Assembly (NCBI GenBank): GCA_910589415.1
Contig: OU342634.1
Span: 16,179,144-16,243,143, forward strand
Source of the DNA: Malachius bipustulatus
Lineage: Eukaryota > Arthropoda > Insecta > Coleoptera > Melyridae
Direction of reading: 5' to 3'
Length of the DNA: 64,000 bases
Numbering within the stretch: the stretch's first letter is position 1; the number at the start of each line of letters is the position of its first letter. Positions 34,170 to 46,877 of the stretch are shown here, piece after piece. The notes under the pieces are model-generated. The model was not told where the DNA came from. It saw only the letters and a list, made by a program, of their open reading frames with translations, and did no database searches. A program made the position numbers and the translations under genes.

Positions 34170-34999
34170 TTTTTCTACTCCCAACCTTTAATCTGCATAT
34201 TAAGTATGAATCACCAGTGCTTTAATGGATCTCATTAAGATACAAATTTTCATTAAAGCACTGGTCAAGCTATCCAATGGCAGAGGAGCATTTGCAATCG
34301 AATCGGTTCGTTTTCGCTCACAATCGGGTCGGCAAGCCAACCGAAGTCACAGAGTTGTCATACTCACGACAAAAATTGCCTTGTGATATAAGTTCTGTAT
34401 TTCTGAAAAAAAAATCTGAACGCTTATTTAATTTAGAACATAAGTAACATTCAAAGAAAATTTATCAAGATTTTATGTTACCTTAATTAATTTGATAGGT
34501 AGGTATATCGTGTAAAAGATAGGAAGATAAAGTATTATATCATTCGTAGCGGTCCGTGATATAGTATTCAAAGCGGCAACGCTGCGACCGTGACCGTCGC
34601 GTGCGCAGGTAAGCAATATCGTAATTAATGGCTGACAATGTTATTAAAATTATTACTGAAAATCAAAGCGTAAAATTCGGAATTCGAACTTCGCATAATA
34701 AAAATTACGCAGTAGTGAGTAGTGCCCTTAAACTTGATACTAAAACATGTCTCAGCAGAATAATCTTAGCCACGAAAAGAAAATTTGGTACCTAATATGC
34801 GTAAGCAACCTATCTTAACCTCAATTATCCGCAATTGTATCCGCAATTGTATGAAATAAAAAAGGGTCGTAGAAAAAATAGTGTATGGAACTCGCAGATA
34901 ATGGCTATGATGGTTAAGACACTCGCCTACGGCTCGTATCTTAACCATCATACTCGCGTATTAATAGCCTTCATTATAAGCTCGTTGCATAATATACTA
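34170..34999. mobile_element. Twin-hairpin element, copy A
   Basis: About 830 bp match, in reverse complement, the segment 57137-58011. Near one end is a strong hairpin, ACCAGTGCTTTAATG...CATTAAAGCACTGGT (34213-34266); near the other, ATGGTTAAGACACTCGCC...TACGGCTCGTATCTTAACCAT (34910-34955). There is no obvious terminal inverted repeat. The centre has a small frame, 34628-34795 (55 codons, M-A-D-N-V-I-K-I-I-T-E-N-Q), just after GCAGGTAAGC; in copy B this frame is broken. A Helitron-like or other non-autonomous element is possible, but no TC/CTRR ends are evident. Confidence 0.75.
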
Positions 35000-35269
35000 T
35001 TATAACGCTAGGAACAAAATTAATAATTCGAATTGGTCGTTTCTATATTGTATTTTTTATTATATTCAAGTTGCCAAAACATAGACTTCACATACGGGTG
35101 TAACCGGCTGACAAAGAAGACCATATACCTACCTAATAGGTACAGAGTAGGTACGGAATCAGATTTACTACGTTCTAATAAGAAGGTTTCGGATTACGAC
35201 AATTTCAGCGAAAACGTATCCTGGGACCGATGTGGGGTCTGACAAGAATACACTAGTAGTAGAAATGGA

Positions 35270-35606
35270 TGTAAAATGAAGAAAATAAATATGGCAGCAG
35301 AAAATACCATAGACCTAAGGAAGATAAGAAAAACACATAAGACAGTGATTAGCAGAAAGCGTAAATGAGAGAATGTAAAACATTGAATGACAGGTGAATA
35401 ATATAATTATGGAAGGGTAGAAGATAAATGATCTATGATAGAGAAGGAAATGAAAGAAGCACAACAGCAAATATTGAGGACGGATAGCGCTAGAAAGAGG
35501 CAGTGGATAACGGAGGAAATATTAGATCTATAATGGAAAAGGGGAGACTATATAAAAATAGAGATCAGCAAAAATATGTACTATAGAGAAAAACATAAAC
35601 AGACAA
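35270..35606 (+). pseudogene. RTE-like LINE fragment (endonuclease-RT linker)
   Basis: Around 35485-35525 the frame reads A-R-K-R-Q-W-I-T-E-E-I-L-D-L, then R-D-Q-Q-K-Y-style residues, as in the linker between endonuclease and reverse transcriptase of RTE-type elements (compare K-T-M-T-E-E-I-L in relatives). Stops occur within. It is cut off by the MITE at 35607. Confidence 0.5.
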
Positions 35607-35970
35607 TAGCCCAGTCATTTTAGACTGTTTCCAAAAGTTAATTGCTGGCAGAATTTTTTTGATGCAGTTTTGTTCCCCCTCCTTAGAGATGCCTCCAGTG
35701 CCAAATTATTTCAAATCACCTCCAGGCGTTCGCCGCCATCTTGAATTTAGAGGGTGAGTTTGTTTTTCCACATTATCTCAGTAGAACGTAAAATGTAGAG
35801 AATTAAACTCCCCACAAGTTTAGTAAAGATGTTTTTCCCAAAACTCAAAAACTACTGAAATAAATTGAAGATGGCGACCTGGTAAATGGGGAATAAAACT
35901 CCATAAAAAAATTTCTGCTGGAAACTAACTTTTGTGCATTAACCTTTTTTCGTCTGAAATGACTGGGCTA
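35607..35970. mobile_element. MITE, about 364 bp, TAGCCCAGTCATTT ends
   Basis: Inverted ends TAGCCCAGTCATTTTAGAC and GTCTGAAATGACTGGGCTA, with imperfect pairing continuing inward (GGCAGAATTTTTTT with AAAAAAATTTCTGC, GCCGCCATCTTGAAT with ATTGAAGATGGCGAC). TA lies at both borders, as for Tc1/mariner-type MITEs. Confidence 0.8.
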
Positions 35971-36169
35971 TAACTAAGGAAGTAAATTACATCCAAAATT
36001 ATCTCGTAATTATGATACTCCATCTAAAAATGATTTTTCCGATCTCGGTAAGCATTTATCGTCACTCAAAATGACTGTTCCCACATTACGGCGGTGTCCT
36101 AAGGGTTCCCGGATGATGTTATCAAATTTACTCACTGCAAAACTCAAAGCAATAACTACTACAGGCAGG

Positions 36170-37560
36170 TTCATAATGTGCTTGGAGAAACCTTTTTTTG
36201 GCTTCCATTTCAAGCTTCAACTATTCCTAAGCAATCAGATAACATAAAGAATCTTTCCACTTGGACTAAACAGAAAATCACAGTTTGCAGTCAAGCTCAA
36301 TTAGAGAGTGCAGAGAATATAGAGAATTTAGCTCCCACTTATGCTTCAATGAAGTTTTCGGTCAATCAACAGACTGAAAGGACACATTTGCATGTTGGCA
36401 AGAAAATAGAATCAAAATTGTCCGATGGAGACACTCGTGGAGCATTGAAACTTCTAACTTCTGAGGACTCTCTACACATTGGCCGATCTTCTTAAGAAAC
36501 ATCCCCCTCATCCACAACCGACTTTTTTCCCCGAAATACCTGAATTTATTTCCTTCCCATCGATAACAGATCAAGAGATTACGAGAGCTATTAATTCATT
36601 TCCACCAGGATCTGCTGACAGTTTAGATGCTTTGAGACCGCAAATTCTCGAATTGGTGACTTCTCTTTTTGCTTTTGGAATGATACAATCTGATTCATTG
36701 ATCGCAGAAGGTTTGAGTATTTGGCATGATCGCAATCTAATTACTCCGGAAAATATGTTGTCTCAATCTTCATGGGAGACGATTGCTTAAAAAAAAGTTT
36801 AGATTCCTTGATCCATGAAACAACCTCTCAACAAGACAAAGCTAGACTTCTTTCTAATTCTCAACCACATAACCGGTGACTGGTTATATGCTCTTCCATC
36901 TCCTCAACTTGGAACCCACCTTTCAGATGAGTGCTTTCGAATTTCCATCGCATTTCGCTTATACTAGGCTGTGATTTCTGTTATCCCCATCATTGCCGCT
37001 GCGGAAACGAAGTAACTTCGAAAGGATTGCATGGTCTGTCGTGTCGATTCAGTGCTGGTACTGCTGGTCGTCTTTCGCGACATGCCGAGGCGCACGAGAT
37101 TATCTCCCGAGCTTTAAGATCTGCCCAAATTCCGGTAATTAGAGAACCTGTGGGATGCTCTAGAGATGATGGTAAGAAACCTGATGGAATGACATTGACT
37201 CCATGGCAAAGAGGCAAATGCTTGCTATGGGATTACACCTGTGCATCTTATCTTCATTCCACTTTCTCCAATCCTGGGTCTGCGGCCAATACTGCAGAAT
37301 AAAAAAAAAAGAAACAAATACCGGAATCTTGAAGATCGTTTCATTTTGGTGCCGACCGGACAAGAAACTTCAGGAGTTTGGGGTAATGAAGCCTTGAGAT
37401 TTCTGACATCGGTTGGTCAGAAAATTACGAATGCCACGGAGGAATCCCGTGCGACGTATTTTCTGTTCCAACGTATGAGCATTGCTCTACAAAGAAGCAA
37501 TGCAGCTTCAATGTTGGGAACACTTCCACCTGGGAGGGAGTTTTCCGAAATTTTTATTTG
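36170..37560 (+). pseudogene. Reverse-transcriptase polyprotein, broken, unusual class
   Basis: Four overlapping open frames (36178-36495, 36479-36790, 36931-37302, 37241-37594) follow one gene through shifts. Visible blocks: K-L-S-D-G-D-T-R-G-A-L-K-L-L-T-S-E-D and S-F-P-P-G-S-A-D-S-L-D-A-L-R-P (start of the RT region), then G-T-H-L-S-D-E-C-F-R-I, a Cys/His cluster (C-D-F-C...H-H-C-R-C-G...G-L-H-G-L-S-C), E-P-V-G-C, K-K-P-D-G-M-T-L-T-P-W followed by W-D-Y-T, and F-L-F-Q-R-M-S-I-A-L-Q-R-S-N-A-A-S. The order fits a family of metazoan RT genes without the usual apurinic endonuclease. P-D then D could be a PD-(D/E)xK-like nuclease; that is inference. The central catalytic RT motifs are deleted. 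Confidence 0.65.
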
Positions 37561-37639
37561 TGATTCTAATTTTTTATTTTTTTATTTTTTTTAATATTTA
37601 TATTGTTTGATGTTTCATGTTTGTAAAAATTTAAAAAAT

Positions 37640-37880
37640 TAAATAATAATAATAAGAAAACAAAAAGGAAGTAAAGAAGGCTAAGGAGTTGTGGTTGAGA
37701 GACGAACAAAAGTAAGTAGAAGAATGCCATGCACAGAAAACATGGTAGCTTTAACATAGGCAAGAAGATAAAAGCAATAACTTACAATAAAACTAAAAGA
37801 AAACAAGGATTTTTAAAAGATGCAAGGGGGACAACTAAAAAAACTATTTGAGGACAACAGAACGACATAAATAGACACCA
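37640..37880 (+). pseudogene. RTE-like LINE fragment
   Basis: Frames with stops read K-E-V-K-K-A-K-E-L-W-L-R-D-E, then K-I-K-A-I-T-Y-N, K-R-K-Q-G-F-L-K-D-A-R-G and L-F-E-D-N-R. These match the N-terminal part of the RT region of RTE-type elements (compare L-K-E-I-T-G-N-T-R-K-R at 44.7 kb). Very short and dead. A CCACCGC hairpin follows at 37912-37931. Confidence 0.5.
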
Positions 37881-37934
37881 CAAACCAAGAGGACAGTTTC
37901 TGAAAATATTACCACCGCTCATGTGCGGTGGCAT

Positions 37935-38590
37935 CGTCTGTTAAATAACATTCAATATTGTGTAGCAAAAAATCGTTTGAGATCAATCTACAAAATGGTG
38001 AATCGAAAAATTATATTTCTTCTGATCTCGAAGACGAGGACAGAGGAACCGATTACAATTAATTCTAAACTTCCCATCATTTTTCTCGTCTGGCCAGAGA
38101 ATTTTTATAAAATCGCAGAGAAAAAATTTCACTCATATAGTACTTTATCTGTTAACCTAAGGGAAATAGGGAGATAATTTTGATAATTAGTTAGTCCACC
38201 CCGTCAACTAATCATTCGTTAACTCCCTTAGGCGTGGATCGGGTGACGTGATTAATATCTTCTTTTAGCATCTTGTTACAGAAGCCATCTACATTTCACA
38301 GTGAATGAACTTCAATATTTCCAGTAGGCTGCATTTTGAGATTATTTTATCGTTTTTATTTAACGAGTTTCATTTAATGAGTTTTGGACCGATGATACGA
38401 TTTATCTCGGGGTTTGTGCAAAACGGGGGTTGCCATCGTGACTCGCACCCCATTGCCACAACAGAACACTATAATAGGAACATTAAACAAAAATATGTAT
38501 AAACTATAGTCCCAGATCAAAATTGTCCGTTCTGGAGCAACGGCAAGCAGATGCCAACAATTTTGAACTGGAAATATAAGAGGTATCGAG
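37935..38590. other. No feature recognised
   Basis: Unassigned sequence between LINE debris and a foldback element; no domain-bearing frame. Confidence 0.4.
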
Positions 38591-38591
38591 A

Positions 38592-39050
38592 TAGGTGTCC
38601 CTGAAATGACTCACTGATAAAGAATGTTCCTCGGGTGGTGAAACTAAGTCGGTTTAAGTCAGTCCTAAGTTGCTTGGTTTGGCCGCTAGGAGATGTCAAA
38701 GTGTCAATTCTGAAATTTTTATTTGATTATAAAAGCTAAACCCCTAAAGTGATTTTGATGAAATTTGGCATGAAGTATTTTTTATGGGACAGACAGTGCA
38801 ATACCAAAATTACTCATGACGTTAATTCATTGGCGTAGATCATGGGTTTTTTTATGGTTCATACCAAATGTCATCAAAATTGCTACAGTGGTTTAGCTTT
38901 TATAATCAAATAGGAAATAATTTCAGAATTTACATTTTTGCATCTCCTAGTGGCCAAAAAGCAACTTTGGACTGAGATAAGTTGATTAAATCGACTTAGT
39001 TGCACTTGATGAACATTTGGTAGTAAGCTGTGAAGTCATTTCAGGGAACC
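38592..39050. mobile_element. Decayed foldback element, about 460 bp
   Basis: Left end ATAGGTGTCCCTGAAATGAC; right end GTCATTTCAGGGAACC. Arms pair through GATTATAAAAGCTAAACC with GGTTTAGCTTTTATAATC and TTTTGATGA with TCATCAAAA. Arms are diverged by indels. Confidence 0.75.
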
Positions 39051-39054
39051 AAAT

Positions 39055-40960
39055 TATAAAAAAAAATCAGCTTCTTTTGATGTCTTCAGATAATGTGTTA
39101 AACGAGTTCTAATTTTTGTTCAGGCATATCTTATTTCTGTCATCTTATAAAGTATCAATTAAGTTGCGCCAATTTGGATTAAATTCAAATCTAACTGAAA
39201 TTCAACTGACGATAAAAACTCATGAATTTTTGTACAAATTGTGCAGAAGAATTTAAGATAGTATTGGAGTGAAAACTATCAATTTGATAAATTTTTTAAA
39301 ACGATGATGTAGGTGATACAATAAATAAACTATGATACAATAAATTATACAACAATGTTACTGGGTATTGCGCATTTAATAATGTGACTTGCTAAATGGA
39401 GCATGTCTTTTAACAATCTTTGACACTACCTCTCAACTCAACACGTTAATAATCCAGTAAACAAGCAAAAACACTTCCTTGAACGTTTGAGTACTTCCTA
39501 GCTAAGTACATATGTAAGTTTACTGTATATAACCCATATTTTTAAGGCACCGAGGCCATGAGAAGAGATTACGCAAGTAATAGCGAATCTGATAAGGAAG
39601 CATCTAAACAAACAGTTCCAATATGCGCTAACCGTATTCATTGCAATTAATGTCCGTTTCCGTGTTCAACGTCACGGTCTTCTAATTCTCCAACAACACA
39701 ATTGTTTGAGGAAGTGTTACAGAGTCGAAGCAGCTACGAGTCGAACATTTCAAGGCTATAAAGCCTTCTTTGGTAGGTTAGCTATCATACTCGCAAAAAA
39801 TAACTCTCGATTTTGTCCCAAAAAATTCTATTCATCGGATATCCTTTTTAAATTTATACCTCCAACCCTTATTTTTGATGGAGTCAGTTCTTAATCATAG
39901 AAAATAATAATTGGTTATTGACGGTGTTGCACGAGTACTGTAATTTTAACAGCAATTTTTTAAGTGTTGTTTTAATTGGATTTCCTTGTTCCGAGATAAT
40001 TATAGCCAGTACAGGAAAATTGTTACCTGTTATGGTTAATTTTTAGGAGGGAGTGAATTATTACCTAATGATCGATTCTGTATTAGAACTTCCCATTAAA
40101 AAGTATTGTAACTTCAAAATAATGTAAATACTGTTGATATTATCCTCATTCCTGGTAATTTGCTTGTGGACTTCGCGTTCAAACGTCACTTCTAAACAAT
40201 ACCTGAATTTAAATATTTCTAAAGTTTCCATTTCCTTTCATAATTTTACCATACCTACTTTTAGGAAAATTTTGTAACATTACGGGAAAAATTATTTCGC
40301 ATCCACCTAACTCACGCGGTATTTAGCTCCTCATTCGAAATTTGGATCAAATTATGAGTTACAAAAGGCAAGGGTCACTTTTTCTAAAATTAAAAGAAAA
40401 ATAGAAGCAACGAATGCGGAAAAACGTCCAGCGGAATGGCGAGAATGGGACCTGTTCTGTCCTAATAAGCTTGCTGAAGTAAGTTTAATAATAAAATGAT
40501 TTCGCAACATTCGCTCATTTTAGATCTCCATAGGATTACAAAATCTATCGAAAATTAAAAGTTTAAATGAAAATTTTGGTCAAATCAAGAGCTATTATAC
40601 AAGATGACAATCTAATTTCAAGTTGCCACAAAACGGACAAAAGAGACACTCAACAGAAACCGGTTGCCACAATTTAGGAATATTTTAAAACATTTACCAA
40701 CGCGAGTCACATGCAACAGTTTCTCCTATTTTTGCGAACTCGTCAAGAAGCGATGAAATCACGAGTTTCAGGTGCAACTTTGGTCTGATTTTGCTAATTG
40801 CATCCATTTCAACCTTCAGGCTTAGGGGCTTACTGTCAAGAGGAAGCAATGTCAAGTATGACATCCAATGTTGCCGTTGTTGAAGTATTTATGACTCTGG
40901 ATAGAATGTATTAAAAGCCAACAACAAAAATTTATATGGAAACAACTACCACACATACAA
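39055..40960. other. AT-rich stretch, no gene recognised
   Basis: No domain-bearing frame found on either strand. Confidence 0.5.
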
Positions 40961-40964
40961 CATA

Positions 40965-41805
40965 CAGTGTGTGTCACAGGCATGGTACACCCCCTTTTTT
41001 TTCTTTATTTTTGGAGATAATTTTTTGAAATTTGTTACGTCGCATATTCTCGATAGAGCGCACTTTTTAGCAGAAAATTGAATTTTTTCCCGCATCCGGT
41101 TTTTTCGGAAATGTTACCAACTTTTTATTTTTAAATGGGACACCATATATTATTAAATTTTTGGATTCTATACATTTGTACAAATCCAACAATACCACAT
41201 AAGTACAATTTTAAATGTCAAATTTGTTTTTATTAAATTTTTTATTTCTCAATTATAGTGTGCCATGACTATTTCGTTTTACTCCAATTGGATCATCTAA
41301 TGCTAGAAAAATCGAATTTTTGTTCAAAGTACTAAATTAAGTGATTTATGGATAAATTATGCGCATCGGAATGATTTTTTGAACTTGATTCATTTTTTTT
41401 CAAATGGTACCATATTGGTACCGAGGTACCATCTCCTAGTACTCTTAATAAGGAACATTTTGGTGTACCCATTTTGCATCTGTGACGAACACAACTGAAG
41501 TCATGGCACACTATAATTGAGAAATAAAAAATTGAATAAAAACAAATTTGACATTTAAAATGGTACTTATGTGGTATTGTTGGATTTGTACAAATGTATA
41601 GAATCCAAAAATTTAATAATATAAGGGTGTCCCATTTAAAAATAAAAAGTTGGTAACATTTCCGGAAAAACCGGATGTGGGAAAAAATTTAATTTTCTGC
41701 TAAAAAGTGCGCTCTATCGAGAATATGCGACGTGCCAAAATTCAAATAATTCTCTCCAAAAATAAAGAAAAAAAAGGGGGTGTACCATGCCTGTGACACA
41801 CACTG
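40965..41805. mobile_element. Foldback element, 0.84 kb, CAGTGTGTGTCACAGGC ends
   Basis: Arms of about 300 bp start at CAGTGTGTGTCACAGGCATGG (40965) and end at its complement at 41805; TA lies outside both ends. Inner mirrored ATGGGACACC...TATTATT motifs occur near 41135 and 41620. The centre contains a run of ATGGTACCATATTGGTACC-like palindromic words. Confidence 0.9.
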
Positions 41806-41809
41806 TATT

Positions 41810-44515
41810 ATGTAGGTACCTATTATAATAGAAATTAGGAAATCTATTCGTCTTGGGGTCTATCCAGAGTTCCGGGCACCAATCCAGGGAAGCGTCTTGA
41901 TATTTCACTATGATGAAGCGTTGCTAAGAAAATACTAGCTGAAGAAGTAGTAGTAATAGTATGGTGGGAATGGGTTGTGCTTCCCAAGCGACTAGGTCAC
42001 CAAGGGTCGTTTTCACCAAACCATGGTGGAACTCCTACTCCTACTCGAACCTTTAAATAAAGGCCAGAAGGTCTTTGCGTCAGAGGAGTCTCATTTCTCT
42101 CTCTTGTACAGAAGGGTCCCCTCTCAGCTTAATAGAATAGCTGCTACGGATTTCGGCAAAAATTGATAGGCTATACTTTTCCTGGCTATATAGACATCAT
42201 AATTCAGGGTTAAATTAGAACTTACGGGTGTAGGAAAAAAGTTCTGATAATAATCAGGAACCTCAAGAAACTTTGTGGAGAATGAGTGAAAGTGAAAGAT
42301 TGCTCTAAGTTAGTATTTTATTTATTTAGTTACTTTATTATTTATATTAGTTTATTAATTTATTTATTTAGTATTTGTGATTGCTCTAAGCAAGTAAAAA
42401 ATGTAGCTCCACTCATGTGGGTCAAGATTGTTAGTGTAATTTTATAAGATGACGTGTTTGTTTGAATTGATAATTTATCTAGCCTCATATCCTTGTATTT
42501 TCAAGAAAACTCCAGTCATGTTTTCTATTTCTCTTGCTTCTATTATCAGTTTTAATCCGCTTGGTCCAAAGTAGTGTTGTTTTGAAGATTTTCCCAGATA
42601 ACTCTTGATCCGTAAAGTGATCCTAGGATATCCGGGCTTAAAATTATACAGCTGATAATGGGGATCATTTAATTAGATGATTTGCGCCAGGTCAGGAGTA
42701 AAGTTCACTTAAAGATAAGATATTAGCGGATTCGAAGTGCTATTATTAAAAGAAAAATGAATTTAAATGCTTGCGTCATTGCTAATTTGGCAACTTAGTT
42801 GACAAGTTGTTCTGGTTCCCAAAAATAACCCATCCTGTTGTGCATGACAGGTGTTTTGTAAATATGAGCGCATTGTAAATTTAAATCTTAAATCTCTTTT
42901 AATATTGATTTTGCCGGGTTTTTTTAACTGTATGTTAAAAAGTCGTAGATCAATCTGGAATAAAATATACCTCTCTGCTCTTAAATATTTATTTATCGAT
43001 CATACTCATCAAATCCATTTTACAACAAACAACCATCTTTCAATTATTATTGACAACGACCTTTATGAGGATTAAGCAATGTTTCAAAATTCAAAGCAAC
43101 TATTTTTCAACACTTATAAAGAAATTATTTAAATTAATATTAATTGTCGGCGTTTCTTTTAACGAATTTTAATTTAAAAAAATGGAAATGCATACAATAA
43201 TATTATTTGTCTTCTTTTTCAAGAGCTTAGTCTTCTTTTTATATTGAGTTGATCTAATTTTCCAAGTAGCTCATGATTTTTGATAAAAACTTGTAAGGTT
43301 TAGGTACTAATGATAATAATTATTATCCGTGTTACTAGATGACGAATTATCATGCAGATATTGCCACAAAAATTTATCTACTAATTCTGTATCTCTGTTT
43401 AAACAGTTTTCCAGATCATAAGCCTAATAGGGGCAGCTACCAGGAATTGAGTAGTTGAACAACAATAGATTTGTGACTTCTCTATTCCCTAATGATTTAT
43501 TATTATATAAGTACCTATACTTTTTTTAGAATTATTGTATCATGAAATGTGTTATACATTTAATTAATAAATTGGATAGAAGCGAACAACTTTTGCCAGA
43601 AACGCTGGTAAATGTAAATGTGTTTGATAAGTTCTGTTGACAACAAAATGGTAATATTTTGAGCAGTTGCTGTAAATAATGATGGTAGGTAATTTATAAT
43701 AATTTATCTCATTTTATCGAGAATAACACTTCATGTTTATTTTATTATAATAAACATTGTAATTATGTTGATTTAGGTTTGTTGTTTGCATTGTCTTTCA
43801 CTCGAGGTTTATCTTGTAGTTGAAAATTTATTTAAGCATGCATATTCAAGATTATTCGAGAGCATCAAGATTGATTATTCTTGTAAAATAATTTTACTAA
43901 TATATGTATTAAGAATTATTTAATTCTTACTATGAAAACTGGGATGCCTATCTAATTAATATGGCTATACCTTTTTTAAGATATGAGACATTTTTGAATC
44001 CCAATAAATAAACCGAACCTTGTTAAGCAGATGTGTTAAGTTTCCAATGCCCTCATCTAAAAATATCATCAATAGTTTCTATTTTTCTTGTAAAAAGGTC
44101 CTAGAGTTTACGATCGTGTCAAAAATTCGCTTTAAAGAAATCGACATTAGAAACCTTAACGCGAAAAGTGACTTTTCTCCTATTCATGGTAAACGAAGAA
44201 CAGCACGGAATAACCGATTATAGTTTTGAACTCTTCACGATTTAGTCTCATCCGAGATTATAAATTTAAAATAATTCCCTGAACAATTTTGTGCATTTGC
44301 TTCGAATTATGTTTATGACAAAATTTACGTCATAAGAATTAGACATAATTTTGTATGAGCAGATCTCACTGGCAACAATTTTGACCATATACAAGTCCGG
44401 GGTGATTACAACTTTTATACCGATATAAACAGTCAGATTTATCTAACTTTGAAAAATAAGGTTGTGTTTCGGAGATAATCCTCTCGTTTGACATGAACCC
44501 TTTTCACACAAACCA
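41810..44515. other. AT-rich stretch, no gene recognised
   Basis: Holds a TTTATTTATTTA-rich run near 42310-42375. No domain-bearing frame. Confidence 0.5.
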
Positions 44516-45231
44516 TTTTCTCACTCATATGTGAGAACTAATGCGGGCTAATAGACGAAAAACGGAAATATAAGAATACTGACAAAGAAAAATACAGGCA
44601 AATGAAAAAACAAATAGACTACATGAACGCTGGATGGAACAAAATTGCCAAGAAATAGAAGAATTGAACATGAAACACGACACATTAAACTTATACAGGA
44701 GACTGAAGGAAATTACTGGCAACACACGTAAGAGAATACCTCTGGTAATAGATAAAAGAAACGCTTGGGAGAAATACATAAAAGATTTGTTTGCAGATAA
44801 TAGGGAAGAAATAGATGAAACAACACCAATTGATGACAGAAACTTACAAATACTAAAAGCAGAAGTTGAACGGGCAATCAAAAACTCTAAAAGTGGCAAG
44901 CTCCAGGCCCTGATGAAATTCCAGTCGAACTAATAAAAATCTTCAACGATGAAAACAAAGAGTATATGACCAAATTATTTAATAAAATATATAACAAGGG
45001 CAAAATACCGGACGAATGGTTAAAATCTGACTTCCTACCTATACCCAAAAAAATAATACCAAGTCTTGCGAGGAGTGCCAACTAATTAGCCTTATGAGCC
45101 ACACATTAAAAATCCTACTGAAAGTTATTCAACATCGTATATATGGAAAATGTGAAGAGCAATTGGACGACACACAGTTTGGATTCAGAAACGGAATGGG
45201 AACTAGAGAAGCGTTGTTTGCGATGACGGTA

Positions 45232-46136
45232 GTAGAAGTGGAGACACTACAGTCCCTTAATGGATTTTTTATGCAAATTAGCTCTATTGTTATCAAGGTC
45301 ATTAATCACGCCCACCTGTCATCGAAACAATGGGGTGTAGTTGATTTATGGGCACACCTGCATCCAGTCCTTTGTTCGGAAATACAATAGACTAATGAGT
45401 TCTTTTGTTATCGGGGTCATTAATCACGCCCACCTGTCACTCCTTTGTTCGGCGGCCCTTTGTCGGCGTTCCTTTGTATAGACTAATGAGTTCTTAGAAA
45501 TCGGAGTCATTAATCACGCCCACCTGTCAATCCTTTGTTCGGCATTCCTTTGATCGGCGGCCCTTTATCTGGAATACAATAGAGTTAATTATGCTGCATC
45601 CGAACAATCCTTTGTTCGGAAAAACACAATAGAGCTGCACACTTGCATCAATAATTATGCAGAGGCGCGTATCGACAAGCTTCGACACGTCTGAAAACGG
45701 TACACCTGCATAATTATTGATGCAGGTGTGCAGCTCTATTGTGTTTTTCCGAACAAAAGATTGTTCGGATGCAGCATAATTAACTCTATTGTATTCCAGA
45801 CAAAGGGCCGCCGATCAAAGGAATGCCGAACAAAGGATTGACAGGTGGGCGTGATTAATGACTCCGATTTCTAAGAACTCATTAGTCTATACAAAGGAAC
45901 GCCGACAAAGGGCCGCCGAACAAAGGAGTGACAGGTGGGCGTGATTAGTGACCCCGATAACAAAAGAACTCATTAGTCTATTGTGTTTCCGAACAAAGGA
46001 CCGGATGCAGGTGTGCCCATAAATCAAGTACACCCCATTATTTCGATGACAGGTGGGCGTGATTAATGACCTTGATAACAATAGATCTAATTTGCATAAA
46101 AAACCCATTAAGGGGCTGTAGTGTCTTCACTTCTAC
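45232..46136. mobile_element. Large foldback element with tandem modules in each arm
   Basis: Arms of about 430 bp surround a 45-bp unpaired centre near 45660-45705. Each arm carries three copies of GTCATTAATCACGCCCACCT(GTCA) (left near 45299, 45417, 45506; right, inverted, near 45841, 45931, 46049), two of AGACTAATGAGTTCTT, and several CCTTTGTTCGG units. Ends read GTAGAAGTG...CACTTCTAC. TGACGGTA (left) and TGACGGTG (right) flank it, and removing the element restores the RTE reading A-M-T-V-L-L-Q-K. That supports an 8-bp target duplication, or 6 bp if one more base belongs to the ends. Confidence 0.9.
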
Positions 46137-46877
46137 TGACGGTGCTCTTACAAAAGTGCAGAGAATAATTATAATAAAAACGTTTTCATATGTTACATAG
46201 ATTTTCAAAAAGCGTTTGACCGAGTCCAACACAGTAAGCTTATCCATGCACTAAGAAACATAAATCTAGATCCCAAAGACATTACACTAATCAAAACTCT
46301 ATACTACAACCTACAACCAAATAGCTGTACCTAGTACGAATGGAGGACAGTGAGACAAACCAAATTAAAATTCAAAGAGGAGTCAGGCAAGGCTTGTGCT
46401 ATCACCACAATTAAATGTATACTCACAATTAATATTTCAAGAAGCACTATGGGATAGAACGGAAGGTTTGAGAATTGGAGGTACCATCATTAATAATATA
46501 TAAGGTTTGCAGATGACACCGCAATAATGGCAGAAAATATAGAAGATCTACAAATCATTTTAGAAAACATCAACAAAGAAAGCAAAAAAATGGGGCTAAC
46601 AATCAACACAGATAAAACCAAATACATGGTTATCTCAAAAACTCCTGTTGGCAACACACTACTTACACTGGAAGGTAAACAGATAGAAAGGGTTGACAAA
46701 TATAAATACCTTGGAGCAACCATGCATAAACTCTCAATTAGACCAAGATGAGGAGATAAGAGTCAGAATAGAAATAGCCCGAAAAGGATTTCTAAAATAC
46801 AAATCAATGTTCTCAAATTAGAAATTGAGTCTGGCCATCAGATTGCGATTCTTAGACTGCTGCTATGTATGGTCTCA

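Noticed and set aside
44525..44899. 124-codon minus-strand frame
   Set aside because: Antisense to a clear RTE coding region on the plus strand; Ser/Phe-rich shadow.
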